Shown here: in pieces, positions 6,309 through 13,265 of the stretch | How the letters are laid out: every line of letters begins with the position of its first letter | How positions within the stretch are numbered: the first letter of the stretch is position 1 | From: CTSoil-075 sp964292325 | GTDB taxonomy: Bacteria; Bacillota; Negativicutes; DSM-13327 | Assembly: GCA_964292325.1 (NCBI GenBank) | Contig: CAXYVG010000075.1 | Location: 1-18,280, forward strand | Direction of reading: 5' to 3' | DNA: 18,280 nt | Translations under genes and position numbers: made by a program | The notes under the pieces: generated by a model | The model's input: the letters and a program-made list of their open reading frames with translations, nothing else | Told to the model about the DNA's origin: nothing | Database searches by the model: none

Positions 6309-8288
6309 TTAAATCTGGAATCGGTTAATGGTTTCCTGGAGTTTTTGAGCCATATCAGCAAGATTGTGGCTGGCAGAGGAAATTTCTTCCATAGTTGCTG
6401 CTTGCTCTTCCGTTGTTGCTGATACTGTCTGTGTCTCATCCGATGTCTTTTTACTCAGATTATTAATTTCTCGCACTGAAGATACAATTTCTTGACCACC
6501 ATGATCCATCTGTTGTACCGATGTGGAAATTTCGCTAATTTGTGTTGATACCTGTTCAATTAAGTGAGCGATCTCCTGGAATGCATGATCAGCATCATTG
6601 ATCACTTTTCCTCCCAAACTTACTTCACGCGTACCATCATTCATAGCAGATACCGCCTTTGCTGTATCTCCCTGTATTTCCCCAATTAACACCGCGATTT
6701 GTTGAGCAGCTTCTTGCGACTGCTCAGCCAATTTACGAACTTCTTCAGCTACTACAGCAAACCCCCGTCCCTGTTCACCTGCACGAGCCGCCTCAATCGC
6801 AGCATTAAGTGCCAATAAATTAGTTTGCCCTGCAATACCTGATATTGTATCTATAATTTGACCAATTTCCTTTGATCGTTCACCTAGATTGGCAACGACT
6901 TTGGCTGAAGTATTAACCGTTTCTTCAATAAGACCCATTTGTTCAATCGCCTTGCCAATGGAAAGACCATTTTCCTTCGCCTTATCAGCAGCTTGAGAGG
7001 ACTTGCCAACTGCTTCATTAGCACGCACCGTTATATGCTGAATCGTTAGCAATATTTTGTCTACTACAGCAGACGTCTTTCCTACTCCATCTAACTGCAT
7101 TTGGGTTCCATATGCAATATCCGTTATCGAGGATGCGATTTGATTTGTTGCCTGAGCAGACTCCTGAGCACTCGCAGTCAATTCTTCTGACGAAGCCGCT
7201 AATTGATCTGAGCTACTATGAACCTGCATAATCAAATTACGTAGGTTTTGTACCATTGTGTTAAACCCTTGGGCAAGAGATGCGATTTCATCCTTACCAT
7301 TTACCTCTGCTTGTACCGTAAGATCGCCATTCGCAACAATTTGAACCTGAGTAGCTAAATTTTCTATCGGTTTTATTATACGCTTTACCATCGTTAATGT
7401 GATCATAATGACTACAATAATTAATGTCAGAGCAATCATCATAAATAACCATTTCAGATGAACAAGCGGTTGGTAAACAACCTCTTGTGGCACAGCGATT
7501 GTCAAAAACCAGCCTGTTGATGGTATCTTTTGAGAAACTATTAGCATATCATTACCACGATAATTATAGCTTGTAAAAAATTGTTCTTTTGCCAATATAT
7601 CGTTAAATATTGACGACAGCGGTTTCAATTCTTCCAACTCAAATACATTCTTAGACACTACTTCTGCATTTGGATGAGCCAAAACATTGCCCTTCGCATC
7701 AAGCAAATAAGCATATCCTGCATCATGTAACTTAATCGTTTTTACCTTTTCTACAAGCGATTGTAGTAAAATGTCCGCGCTTATGAATCCCCGGATTTGC
7801 CCTGCTGCATTCTTCACAGGCATAGCCACTGGTACTGCCATTTGTTTTGTTACCATGTCTAAATATGGATCTGCAAAGACAAGTTTTCCCTTTTCCTGTA
7901 CAAACTTATACCATCCTCGAGTACGAGGATCATAACCTGCAGGTGGCGTCCATCCACTGCCATCTATCATTTTTCCATCTACTGTGGCAAAATACATATC
8001 GGATATTTCTTTATCACTAACCTTATACCCTGCTACCATAGGTACCGTGATATCACCATCACCAAAAGTACTTTGGATGGTCGCAGTTGTATGTTCCAGT
8101 ATCTTACTCTTACCAATCAGCCAACCATCAAGATTATGTACATAAGAGTTCGCACTTGCTTTCATTTCCTCTTGAATGCCTTTAGTCACTTGCTCTTTCG
8201 CAAACATATACCCGGTAAGCAATGATATTAAGAGAATCATCGCAGATAGCAAAGAAAAAATTAATGTCAGTTTTCTTTTTAGATTCAT
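6309..8288 (-). CDS. Methyl-accepting chemotaxis protein with amino-acid-type dCache sensor
   Basis: Transmembrane chemoreceptor, 659 residues. Order: TM1 about 8-30; periplasmic double-Cache domain about 33-278; TM2 about 280-302; HAMP about 303-355 (IKPIENLATQ, then GKDEIASLAQGFN); coiled-coil signalling domain about 356-659 with the hairpin tip EIGQIIDTISGIAGQTNLL continuing LALNAAIEAARAGE at about 474-507, which binds CheA/CheW. The membrane-distal Cache module carries Y119, R124, W126, Y127, Y142, D144 and D172, matching the published amino-acid-binding pattern of dCache_1AA sensors such as PctA (Y-x4-R-x-W-Y, 14 residues, Y-x-D, then Asp), so the likely ligands are amino acids. No C-terminal CheR-tethering pentapeptide is seen. 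Good ribosome site (AAAGGAG). A short leader ORF overlaps its start codon. Confidence 0.96.
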   Translation of the reverse strand: MNLKRKLTLIFSLLSAMILLISLLTGYMFAKEQVTKGIQEEMKASANSYVHNLDGWLIGKSKILEHTTATIQSTFGDGDITVPMVAGYKVSDKEISDMYFATVDGKMIDGSGWTPPAGYDPRTRGWYKFVQEKGKLVFADPYLDMVTKQMAVPVAMPVKNAAGQIRGFISADILLQSLVEKVKTIKLHDAGYAYLLDAKGNVLAHPNAEVVSKNVFELEELKPLSSIFNDILAKEQFFTSYNYRGNDMLIVSQKIPSTGWFLTIAVPQEVVYQPLVHLKWLFMMIALTLIIVVIMITLTMVKRIIKPIENLATQVQIVANGDLTVQAEVNGKDEIASLAQGFNTMVQNLRNLIMQVHSSSDQLAASSEELTASAQESAQATNQIASSITDIAYGTQMQLDGVGKTSAVVDKILLTIQHITVRANEAVGKSSQAADKAKENGLSIGKAIEQMGLIEETVNTSAKVVANLGERSKEIGQIIDTISGIAGQTNLLALNAAIEAARAGEQGRGFAVVAEEVRKLAEQSQEAAQQIAVLIGEIQGDTAKAVSAMNDGTREVSLGGKVINDADHAFQEIAHLIEQVSTQISEISTSVQQMDHGGQEIVSSVREINNLSKKTSDETQTVSATTEEQAATMEEISSASHNLADMAQKLQETINRFQI

Positions 8289-8344
8289 TTTTTCTTCTCC
8301 TTTACTATTGATATACGAATGAAATACCCTAATACTATTTCCAA
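8285..8344 (-). CDS. Putative 19-codon leader peptide coupled to the MCP gene
   Basis: TTG at 8342-8344, preceded by AGGAGGG with a 5-nt spacer, opens a frame MEIVLGYFIRISIVKEKKK whose TGA overlaps the ATG of the chemoreceptor (ATGA arrangement). The MCP ribosome site lies inside it. This is the geometry of translational coupling. No codon run of the attenuator kind is present, so if real it would act by coupling rather than by amino-acid sensing. The peptide is short and the start is TTG, so chance is possible. Confidence 0.35.
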   Translation of the reverse strand: MEIVLGYFIRISIVKEKKK

Positions 8345-8515
8345 TTTTTCCCTCCTATGCATTAATAATTTTTTATATTTTGTTAATAACCTTTCGTCAT
8401 TCTCCGATAAATTTCCTGCTCTACACCTATAATACTAGAAATTAAGCAATATTTTGTATATAATTATTTGAATTTTCTTTGTTTTTTGCAAAAAATAAAA
8501 GACATTTACAATTTT
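8345..8515. other. Intergenic leader region of the MCP gene, AT-rich
   Basis: No gene is visible. On the plus strand TAAT (8384-8387), a 16-bp spacer and CCGATAA (8404-8410) resemble a sigma-28/sigma-D flagellar-type promoter pointing right, toward the hairpin at 8516-8578. On the minus strand only weak -10-like boxes (TATTAT in TAGTATTATAG) are seen for the MCP gene. Confidence 0.25.
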
Positions 8516-8578
8516 ACTTTCATAAAAAAGTTCCTGCAAAAATTGTTTTGAATTCTTGCAGGAACTTTTTTTGAAAGT
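8516..8578 (-). terminator. Long bipartite terminator hairpin with U-tracts both ways
   Basis: 8524-8539 pairs perfectly with 8556-8571 (16 bp, core AAGTTCCTGCAA), extended after one bulged base by 8516-8522 with 8572-8578 (7 bp). T7 follows on the plus strand and T6 on the minus strand. It lies between divergent genes, so neither neighbour obviously needs it. The best client is the diguanylate cyclase mRNA coming from the right on the minus strand, which has no terminator at its own stop codon. Confidence 0.8.
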
Positions 8579-8617
8579 GTGCATATATATATATAACGCA
8601 CTAAAAAATAACAGTTG

Positions 8618-8649
8618 TATTGTTAGTCTGTATCACCTAACAATATAAT
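8618..8649 (+). promoter_or_regulatory. Inverted repeat overlapping a candidate promoter of the 70-aa gene
   Basis: TATTGTTAG (8618-8626) and CTAACAATA (8637-8645) form a perfect 9-bp inverted repeat with a 10-bp centre. Within it, TTGTTA (8620-8625), 18 bp, TATAAT (8644-8649) would be a promoter, but its start point would fall on the ribosome site, so it may instead be a 5' UTR hairpin or operator served by an upstream promoter (TTGAAA 8571-8576, 15 bp, TATAAC 8592-8597). Confidence 0.4.
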
Positions 8650-8668
8650 AAAAAAGGAGAGAAGTCCT

Positions 8669-8881
8669 ATGTCGAAAAACATTGGAGATGATTTAATCAG
8701 CATCCCAAGTGAAATGGATATACCTACAGGCTATATTCCTAAAAGTTCACTCTATATTAGCAGTACACTAAAGGGTATGACCCCTGACGGTCGGTATGTA
8801 CACCTAACCAAAAACGGTAGAGTAACATATCACCCAGGATACTACACGATCGACGGGAGATTACTACAAGCACACAAGTAA
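8669..8881 (+). CDS. Small protein of unknown function (70 aa)
   Basis: I do not recognise this family. 70 residues, no membrane segment, no signal peptide and no cysteine. The second half, PDGRYVHLTKNGRVTYHPGY then YTIDGRLLQ, is rich in Gly, Tyr and Arg with alternating hydrophobics, suggesting a small beta-rich fold. AAAAAGGAGAG stands 7 nt before the ATG, a strong ribosome site that supports a real gene. Its stop codon is only 2 bp from the stop of the convergent diguanylate cyclase, and no terminator separates them, so their mRNAs must overlap. It probably lies entirely within the antisense 3' extension of the cyclase transcript. Confidence 0.75.
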   Translation: MSKNIGDDLISIPSEMDIPTGYIPKSSLYISSTLKGMTPDGRYVHLTKNGRVTYHPGYYTIDGRLLQAHK

Positions 8882-8883
8882 TG

Positions 8884-10587
8884 CTACCCCACATTTTCCA
8901 CAATCTCTATCCGGTTACGTCCTTTCTGCTTTGCCTGATAAAGGGCTTGATCAGCGGCAGCAACCATCTCCATTGGTGAACTATCCCATGCTACCTCAAC
9001 CACAGCTATACCTACACTGATCGTAACATTATGACTAATCAACGATTTTTTGTGCTTGATCCCTAGCTTTTCTACATTGATTCGTACGGTTTCTCCTACT
9101 TGATTAGCACCTCGTATATCTGTATCAGGCAAAATAATAGTAAATTCTTCTCCCCCGTAACGGGCAACAAGATCGGTAGCCCGTTTCGTTGAATCTTTCA
9201 ATATTTTTGCAACCTTTTTTAGGCATTCATCCCCTGCAACATGACCATATGTATCGTTATAAGTTTTAAAAAAATCTACATCTAATATAATCAATGCTAA
9301 CGATGTATGACTTCTTTTGGCCCGTTGCCATTCTTTTTCTAAAACCTCATCAAAATAGCGACGATTGGCAATACCCGTCAATCCATCCAAGAAAGAAAGT
9401 CTTTGTAATTCCGCATTTGCCTCCATCAATTCCTGTGTCCTTTTCGCCACTTGATTTTCGAGTTCATTCTGTGCCAGATACAGTGCTGCATCGCGTTTCA
9501 GTAATTGAGTCGTCATATTATTAAAATTATCAGCAAGTTGTCCAATCTCATCAGAAGACATCACTTCTAAATGTATCTTTAAATCGCCTTTTGCCAGGCA
9601 GTTTGTCGCCTCTGAAATATTGGCAATTGGCTTGGCAAGAGCACCAGCAATCGTAAGTCCTATCAACATGGCAACCATAGCGGCACTGACCATAATGATA
9701 AGACTATTGATTTTAAGATGCATCATATTGTGCATCGCCTCATCCAATGGTTGCTGAGCAATTACTCCCCAATTCGTACTCGGTACATAGCTATAGCCAG
9801 CTAGTCTTTTCTGATTTTCAAATTCATACTCTGCCCAACCAGTTTGTCCACTAATAGCCGCCATTACAGGAGCCAGATACGATTCACTCATACCATTCTC
9901 AATTAAACCAAGGTCAGGATGAATGATAATTTGACCTTTACTATTCACAATATAAGCATATCCTGTATTACCTATTTTTATTTGACCAACATGATGAATC
10001 AGCTTTTGCAATTCAATATTAATGATCATTATACCTACTATTTTCTGTTCATGATCCTTAATTGGCTCCGCAATGACAATACCCAATTTTTGCGTACTCT
10101 TAGCGACAATAACTCCTGAAATAGTAGTAGAACCTGTTGTCAATACGGTATGATAATATTCACGATCAAGATAATTAATATGATTATCTCCTACATTACC
10201 ATCCCAACGCGCTATTTGTTGACCAGCAAGATTGGATACTACAGCTAGTTGTACATCTGGATATTGAGCAACAATACGTGCCAATACAGCCGTTTGTCGC
10301 CTCGGGTCCATAGATACCATTTCCTCACTATGGGCAGCAAATTTTAGTATCCTTATTTTTTCTGCAAACATCGAATCAATATTATCAGCAATTTGTTCGG
10401 CAAGGCTACTATTCCTTTCAACAACAGACTTCTTCAGAGCCTCTCCATATGGCTGCCATGTAATTGCAGTTGTAATCATGATAGGAAGAAGCGTCATGAT
10501 TACAAATGCTATACTTAGTTTTTTGCGTAAACTAAGCCCTGCCCAAAAAGCCTTTATCATACTCTTTCGATCCACTTCAATTGCCAT
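8884..10587 (-). CDS. Membrane diguanylate cyclase, dCache-HAMP-GGDEF
   Basis: 567 residues. TM1 about 24-46; extracytoplasmic dCache sensor about 48-285; TM2 about 294-316; HAMP about 318-370 (KPIANISEATNCLAKGDL); coiled coil 372-398; GGDEF domain 399-560 opening DGLTGIANRRYFDE. The active-site motif is GGEEF at 478-482, an accepted active variant, and R469-A-T-D472 precedes it by exactly five residues: an intact allosteric I-site for product inhibition. It should make c-di-GMP from two GTP in response to an outside ligand. Its Cache domain lacks the R-x-W-Y amino-acid motif found in the neighbouring MCP (it has DREYY instead), so the ligand differs. AGGAGG lies 8 nt before the ATG. A 103-nt structured repeat sits 28 nt upstream in the inferred leader. 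Confidence 0.95.
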   Translation of the reverse strand: MAIEVDRKSMIKAFWAGLSLRKKLSIAFVIMTLLPIMITTAITWQPYGEALKKSVVERNSSLAEQIADNIDSMFAEKIRILKFAAHSEEMVSMDPRRQTAVLARIVAQYPDVQLAVVSNLAGQQIARWDGNVGDNHINYLDREYYHTVLTTGSTTISGVIVAKSTQKLGIVIAEPIKDHEQKIVGIMIINIELQKLIHHVGQIKIGNTGYAYIVNSKGQIIIHPDLGLIENGMSESYLAPVMAAISGQTGWAEYEFENQKRLAGYSYVPSTNWGVIAQQPLDEAMHNMMHLKINSLIIMVSAAMVAMLIGLTIAGALAKPIANISEATNCLAKGDLKIHLEVMSSDEIGQLADNFNNMTTQLLKRDAALYLAQNELENQVAKRTQELMEANAELQRLSFLDGLTGIANRRYFDEVLEKEWQRAKRSHTSLALIILDVDFFKTYNDTYGHVAGDECLKKVAKILKDSTKRATDLVARYGGEEFTIILPDTDIRGANQVGETVRINVEKLGIKHKKSLISHNVTISVGIAVVEVAWDSSPMEMVAAADQALYQAKQKGRNRIEIVENVG

Positions 10588-10615
10588 AAATAGTTCCTCC
10601 TACTATGCCAATTAC

Positions 10616-10718
10616 ATAAGAAAAGACTTGGTTTCGACCAAGTCCTCAGACGAAGGTCGAAGCCTTAGTCGTTCTTACTTGGAATCGAGAAAGTGATATA
10701 CCTTCTGATTCCGTAAAA
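10616..10718 (-). repeat. 103-bp structured repeat, copy 1 (leader of the diguanylate cyclase)
   Basis: Matches 14256-14358 without gaps, with 10 differences by eye. Read on the minus strand: hairpin P1, GGAATC pairing with GATTCC around an inner AGAAGGT/ACTTTCT stem; a linker AAGTAAGAACGACTAA; then hairpin P2 (GGCTTCGACC with GGTCGAAACC) with loop TGAG. In this copy GACTTGGT-CGAA-ACCAAGTC followed by TTTTC can form instead of P2 and is a proper terminator; CCAAGT just after P1 is complementary to its 5' arm. This is the layout of a switchable leader. The family is not recognised; the c-di-GMP-I and -II consensus cores are absent. Confidence 0.7.
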
Positions 10719-10886
10719 ACAATCTATTTTACCAATTCAATTCTTTACAATTATGGGAAATAACAAATATTTAACATATAGTTATTCCTCATTACGATTC
10801 TCAAGTCCTTTTTCAAATCCTATTTTTTATAATATTTGCATAATTTTCTAACAAAAATTCCCATTAAATCTATATTGCATATAATA
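10719..10886. other. AT-rich intergenic segment upstream of the repeat
   Basis: No gene is seen. On the minus strand TAAAAT (10726-10731) could be a -10 box; transcription would then start at about 10719, exactly at the 5' edge of the structured repeat. Its -35 partner is weak (ATAATT). Confidence 0.25.
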
Positions 10887-10924
10887 AAACAGCCACCTAC
10901 CTTTTAGAAGGTAGATAGCTGTTT
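10887..10924 (-). terminator. Terminator of the DUF362 gene
   Basis: AAACAGC (10887-10893) and CTACCTT (10897-10903) pair with AAGGTAG (10908-10914) and GCTGTTT (10918-10924), with a small internal loop between the two blocks; apical loop TTAG. On the minus strand it ends in GCTGTTTTATTATA. It starts 8 nt past the gene's stop codon. Confidence 0.85.
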
Positions 10925-10931
10925 CGTACGG

Positions 10932-12056
10932 TTAGATTTCAATCAGTTCATATTGTTTGCTGCCAAGACCAATTTTTTCAGCATGATCAAGACAAACTAT
11001 CCAATTCGTTTCTGGATGGTTCGCGTTGAAATGATCCTGTTTTTCACCGTTGCCATTTTGTTTCTTTAACTGTTCTTCTAAGTAGCTACCAGAAATAACA
11101 GGAGCCTTATTTGCCATATCAGCACAAGCCATATCAAGAGCTACAGGATCGAACGACGCAAACATACCAATATCAGGAATAATAGGTAGATCATTTTCGG
11201 AATGACAATCGCAATTTGGTGCGACATCAATCACTAAACTGATATGAAAATGCGGTCTACCATGTAATACAGCCCAGGTATATTCTGCAATTTTTTTATT
11301 GAGAACATCCGCCGATTCATCCCAAGCTGGAGTAATCGCATCAAAATTACAAATACCGATACATCGTCCACAACCAACACATTGACTATGATCGATCTGT
11401 GCCTTTTTATTGGTAACCGTTATCGCACTATGAGCACAGATTGCAGCGCAGGCTCCGCACCCTACACAATTTGCGCTTCGCACTCTAGGTTTACCATCAC
11501 TATGCATCTCCATTTTCCCGGCTCTTGAACCACAACCCATGCCGATATTTTTTAATGCACCGCCGAATCCTGTAAGTTCATGACCTTTAAAATGTGTCAA
11601 GCTGATCATAATATCGGCATCCATTATCGTACGCCCAATTTTTGCTTCCTTTACACATTCACCAACTGGTACAGGAACATAGGATTCATCCGTTCCTTTT
11701 AGCCCATCGCCAATAATGATCTGGCAACCCGTAGTAAATGGATTATAGCCATTTTCATACGCTGCATCTAAATGTTCAAGAGCATTTTTACGTCGCCCTA
11801 CATACAACGTATTACAATCGGTAAGAAATACTTTTCCGCCCATACTCTTTACAATATCAGCAATCACCTTAGAATAATTAGGTCTAAGAAAAGCGAGATT
11901 ACCTGGTTCACCAAAATGTATTTTAATGGCCGTAATTTTATTGGCAAAATCAATTTGTTCAATTCCAGCCTTTTTCACCATTTTCTCTAATTTCTGTAAT
12001 AAATTCATATTCGAAGTAGTACGCAAATTTGTAAAATAAACCTTTGATCTCTCCAC
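10932..12056 (-). CDS. DUF362 domain protein with two [4Fe-4S] ferredoxin motifs
   Basis: Cytosolic iron-sulfur protein of unknown reaction, common in anaerobes. An N-terminal DUF362 part (KIHFGEPGNLAFLRP, ISLTHFKGHELTGFGGALKN split as ISLTHFKGHE and LTGFGGALKN, CGSRAGK) surrounds two ferredoxin motifs C-x2-C-x2-C-x3-C at about residues 197-207 and 226-236 (counted from the GTG start), then a C-terminal DUF362 part (FASFDPVALDMACADM). All eight cluster cysteines are present. Start is taken as GTG at 12056, because GGAGG lies 8 nt before it; the ATG at 12071 would place this ribosome site inside the gene and has none of its own. Product 374 aa. Own promoter and terminator, so monocistronic. 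A role in electron transfer or cofactor handling is likely but not shown. Confidence 0.92.
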   Translation of the reverse strand: MERSKVYFTNLRTTSNMNLLQKLEKMVKKAGIEQIDFANKITAIKIHFGEPGNLAFLRPNYSKVIADIVKSMGGKVFLTDCNTLYVGRRKNALEHLDAAYENGYNPFTTGCQIIIGDGLKGTDESYVPVPVGECVKEAKIGRTIMDADIMISLTHFKGHELTGFGGALKNIGMGCGSRAGKMEMHSDGKPRVRSANCVGCGACAAICAHSAITVTNKKAQIDHSQCVGCGRCIGICNFDAITPAWDESADVLNKKIAEYTWAVLHGRPHFHISLVIDVAPNCDCHSENDLPIIPDIGMFASFDPVALDMACADMANKAPVISGSYLEEQLKKQNGNGEKQDHFNANHPETNWIVCLDHAEKIGLGSKQYELIEI

Positions 12057-12138
12057 ACTATCGTCCTCCATTATGCGTTAATATATCCCACCGCTACTTT
12101 TTTTCCTAGTCTGCTTTGGCATACTCTCGTCTCAAAAT

Positions 12139-12167
12139 AGTATAGCATCTTTCAATAATAGGAACAA
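12139..12167 (-). promoter_or_regulatory. Promoter of the DUF362 gene
   Basis: Minus strand TTGTTC (12162-12167), a 17-bp spacer, TATACT (12139-12144). Predicted start near 12132, leader about 76 nt. The surrounding stretch 12057-12404 holds otherwise only the divergent promoter at 12324-12353 and no gene. Confidence 0.6.
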
Positions 12168-12323
12168 GGTTGTCGGACGTGTCGAAAGCGTAACGGACGG
12201 GGTTGTTATTTATAAATGACATATTTACATATCACCTTTTTAAACTATCAAACAAATACAGATCATCTGAACCTGATAATAAGCAGGGAAAATAATCCGG
12301 TATATAGAATATTATTTATATCT

Positions 12324-12353
12324 TTGCAAAAAACTATGCTTCTTTTCTATAAT
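12324..12353 (+). promoter_or_regulatory. Promoter of the PagL-like gene
   Basis: TTGCAA (12324-12329), an 18-bp spacer, a perfect TATAAT (12348-12353). Transcription from about 12360 gives a 45-nt leader to the GTG at 12405 and rules out the longer upstream reading of the gene. Confidence 0.7.
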
Positions 12354-12404
12354 GACAATGCAATAGTTAACAATATAAAAGAGTCCTACGAGGAGTGTCG
12401 TATT

Positions 12405-12977
12405 GTGCGTAATGTAATGTGTTTAGTAATTATCATTAATGTTCTACTAATTTGTATGCCGGGAATGTCATATTGCTATGCAAATGATTCTAATCTTGAA
12501 ATAGATTGGGACTATTTGACGCCAATTGCAAAATCCCGCGATCTGGATACTGTGTCACTACATATACTTAATAAGATTGCTGAAACAAAAAATAGGTCTG
12601 TATATAGAGGTATTACAATCACTCGGCCCCAAGGGAACATAATTCCTGAGCAACAGCCTCAGATACAAGAAAGCTCGGCAGTAGGCATCGGACCTGTGTA
12701 CATGGTTCGAAATGAAAAGTATCGCTCTGGCAAGCTATCTGCAGTAGTAGATATGAGCGGTGGATTTATTGTATATAACAAAAAATTTCCGGCCGGAGGA
12801 GAATATTATAATTTTATGTGGCGGATTGGGCCTCAATTTATTTATAAATTCAATCAAAATTCTTCAGTAAATATTGGCTATATGCTAATGCATGTTTCTA
12901 ATGGCTTACATTCTCAAACACATAATCCTTCTTATAATGCCCATGGAGTTTCATTGGGTTTTGCGACAAATTTTTAA
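12405..12977 (+). CDS. Acyloxyacyl hydrolase / lipid A 3-O-deacylase, PagL-like
   Basis: Probable outer-membrane beta-barrel that trims a fatty acid from lipid A. From the GTG at 12405 (GAGGAG 9 nt upstream) it has 190 residues: signal peptide about 1-27 ending SYCYA, a region of about 60 residues, then alternating strands (AVVDMSGGFIVYN, WRIGPQFIYKF, SVNIGYMLMHVSNG) and a terminal aromatic Phe, the barrel-export signature. H163 and S165 in HVSNG match the catalytic His and Ser of PagL (H126, S128); the Glu of the PagL triad (14 residues after His) is Tyr here, so activity is uncertain. The frame is open back to 12216, but that part reads poorly and precedes the promoter. Its presence implies an LPS-bearing outer membrane. 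Confidence 0.8.
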   Translation: MRNVMCLVIIINVLLICMPGMSYCYANDSNLEIDWDYLTPIAKSRDLDTVSLHILNKIAETKNRSVYRGITITRPQGNIIPEQQPQIQESSAVGIGPVYMVRNEKYRSGKLSAVVDMSGGFIVYNKKFPAGGEYYNFMWRIGPQFIYKFNQNSSVNIGYMLMHVSNGLHSQTHNPSYNAHGVSLGFATNF

Positions 12978-13108
12978 ATCAATAAAAATTCTAAGTAAAT
13001 TAAATATCCCCCGACTTAGCCGTACCACAAATACCTATACCATCTTATAAATAGAACAACCTGAAGCTCTAAAATCAAGCTTCAGTTCATTTTATTTATA
13101 AGATAGCT
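12978..13108. terminator. Two-tier hairpin between the PagL-like gene and the TPR remnant
   Basis: TCTTATAAATA (13043-13053) pairs with TATTTATAAGA (13093-13103), and inside it CTGAAGCT (13061-13068) pairs with AGCTTCAG (13078-13085). There is a large internal loop between the two stems and no clear U-tract after the outer one. It probably ends transcription of the convergent genes on either side. Nothing else is seen in 12978-13042. Confidence 0.55.
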
Positions 13109-13263
13109 TTACATTTTCTCATCCTCTAAAGCTACCTTGACTCGCTTTACTACTTCCTGCCAATCACCTAGTTTGTATTGTTTAATTCGATAGCCCGGTA
13201 ATACGCGACCTGTGCTTCTTCTAGATGATGAGTTTCTTCTAAAACAGTGCCTAAGTTATTATA
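13109..13263 (-). pseudogene. Remnant of a TPR-repeat protein gene
   Basis: Minus strand from 13263: YNNLGTVLEETHHLEEA then QVAYYRAIELNN, a clear tetratricopeptide repeat (NLG, EEA, Y-RAIELN positions), runs to TAG at 13168-13170. In another frame the reading continues KLGDWQEVVKRVKVALED and stops at TAA 13109-13111. So it is the C-terminal end of a TPR protein with one frameshift and no start. Its upstream end abuts the stop codon of the amidase gene (13266), suggesting that an insertion or deletion at that point removed the rest. Confidence 0.7.
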
Positions 13264-13265
13264 GA

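Noticed and set aside
8583..8595. TA dinucleotide run as a microsatellite of interest
   Set aside because: Only about six units in AT-rich intergenic DNA.
10616..10696. Shared peptide ending RSYLES in plus-strand reading frames at both repeat copies
   Set aside because: The frames run antisense through real genes, have no ribosome site, and most of the base differences between copies change the amino acid, so the similarity is that of the non-coding repeat.
10616..10718. c-di-GMP riboswitch, or hammerhead ribozyme (CTGAGGA and CGAAAC are present on minus)
   Set aside because: The GEMM core and the c-di-GMP-II pseudoknot are absent; between CTGAGGA and GAAAC no proper stem II can form and no stem III with a cleavage triplet follows.
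12216..12404. 63-residue N-terminal extension of the PagL-like protein
   Set aside because: Precedes the promoter and the GTG with its ribosome site; no signal peptide would then be at the N-terminus.
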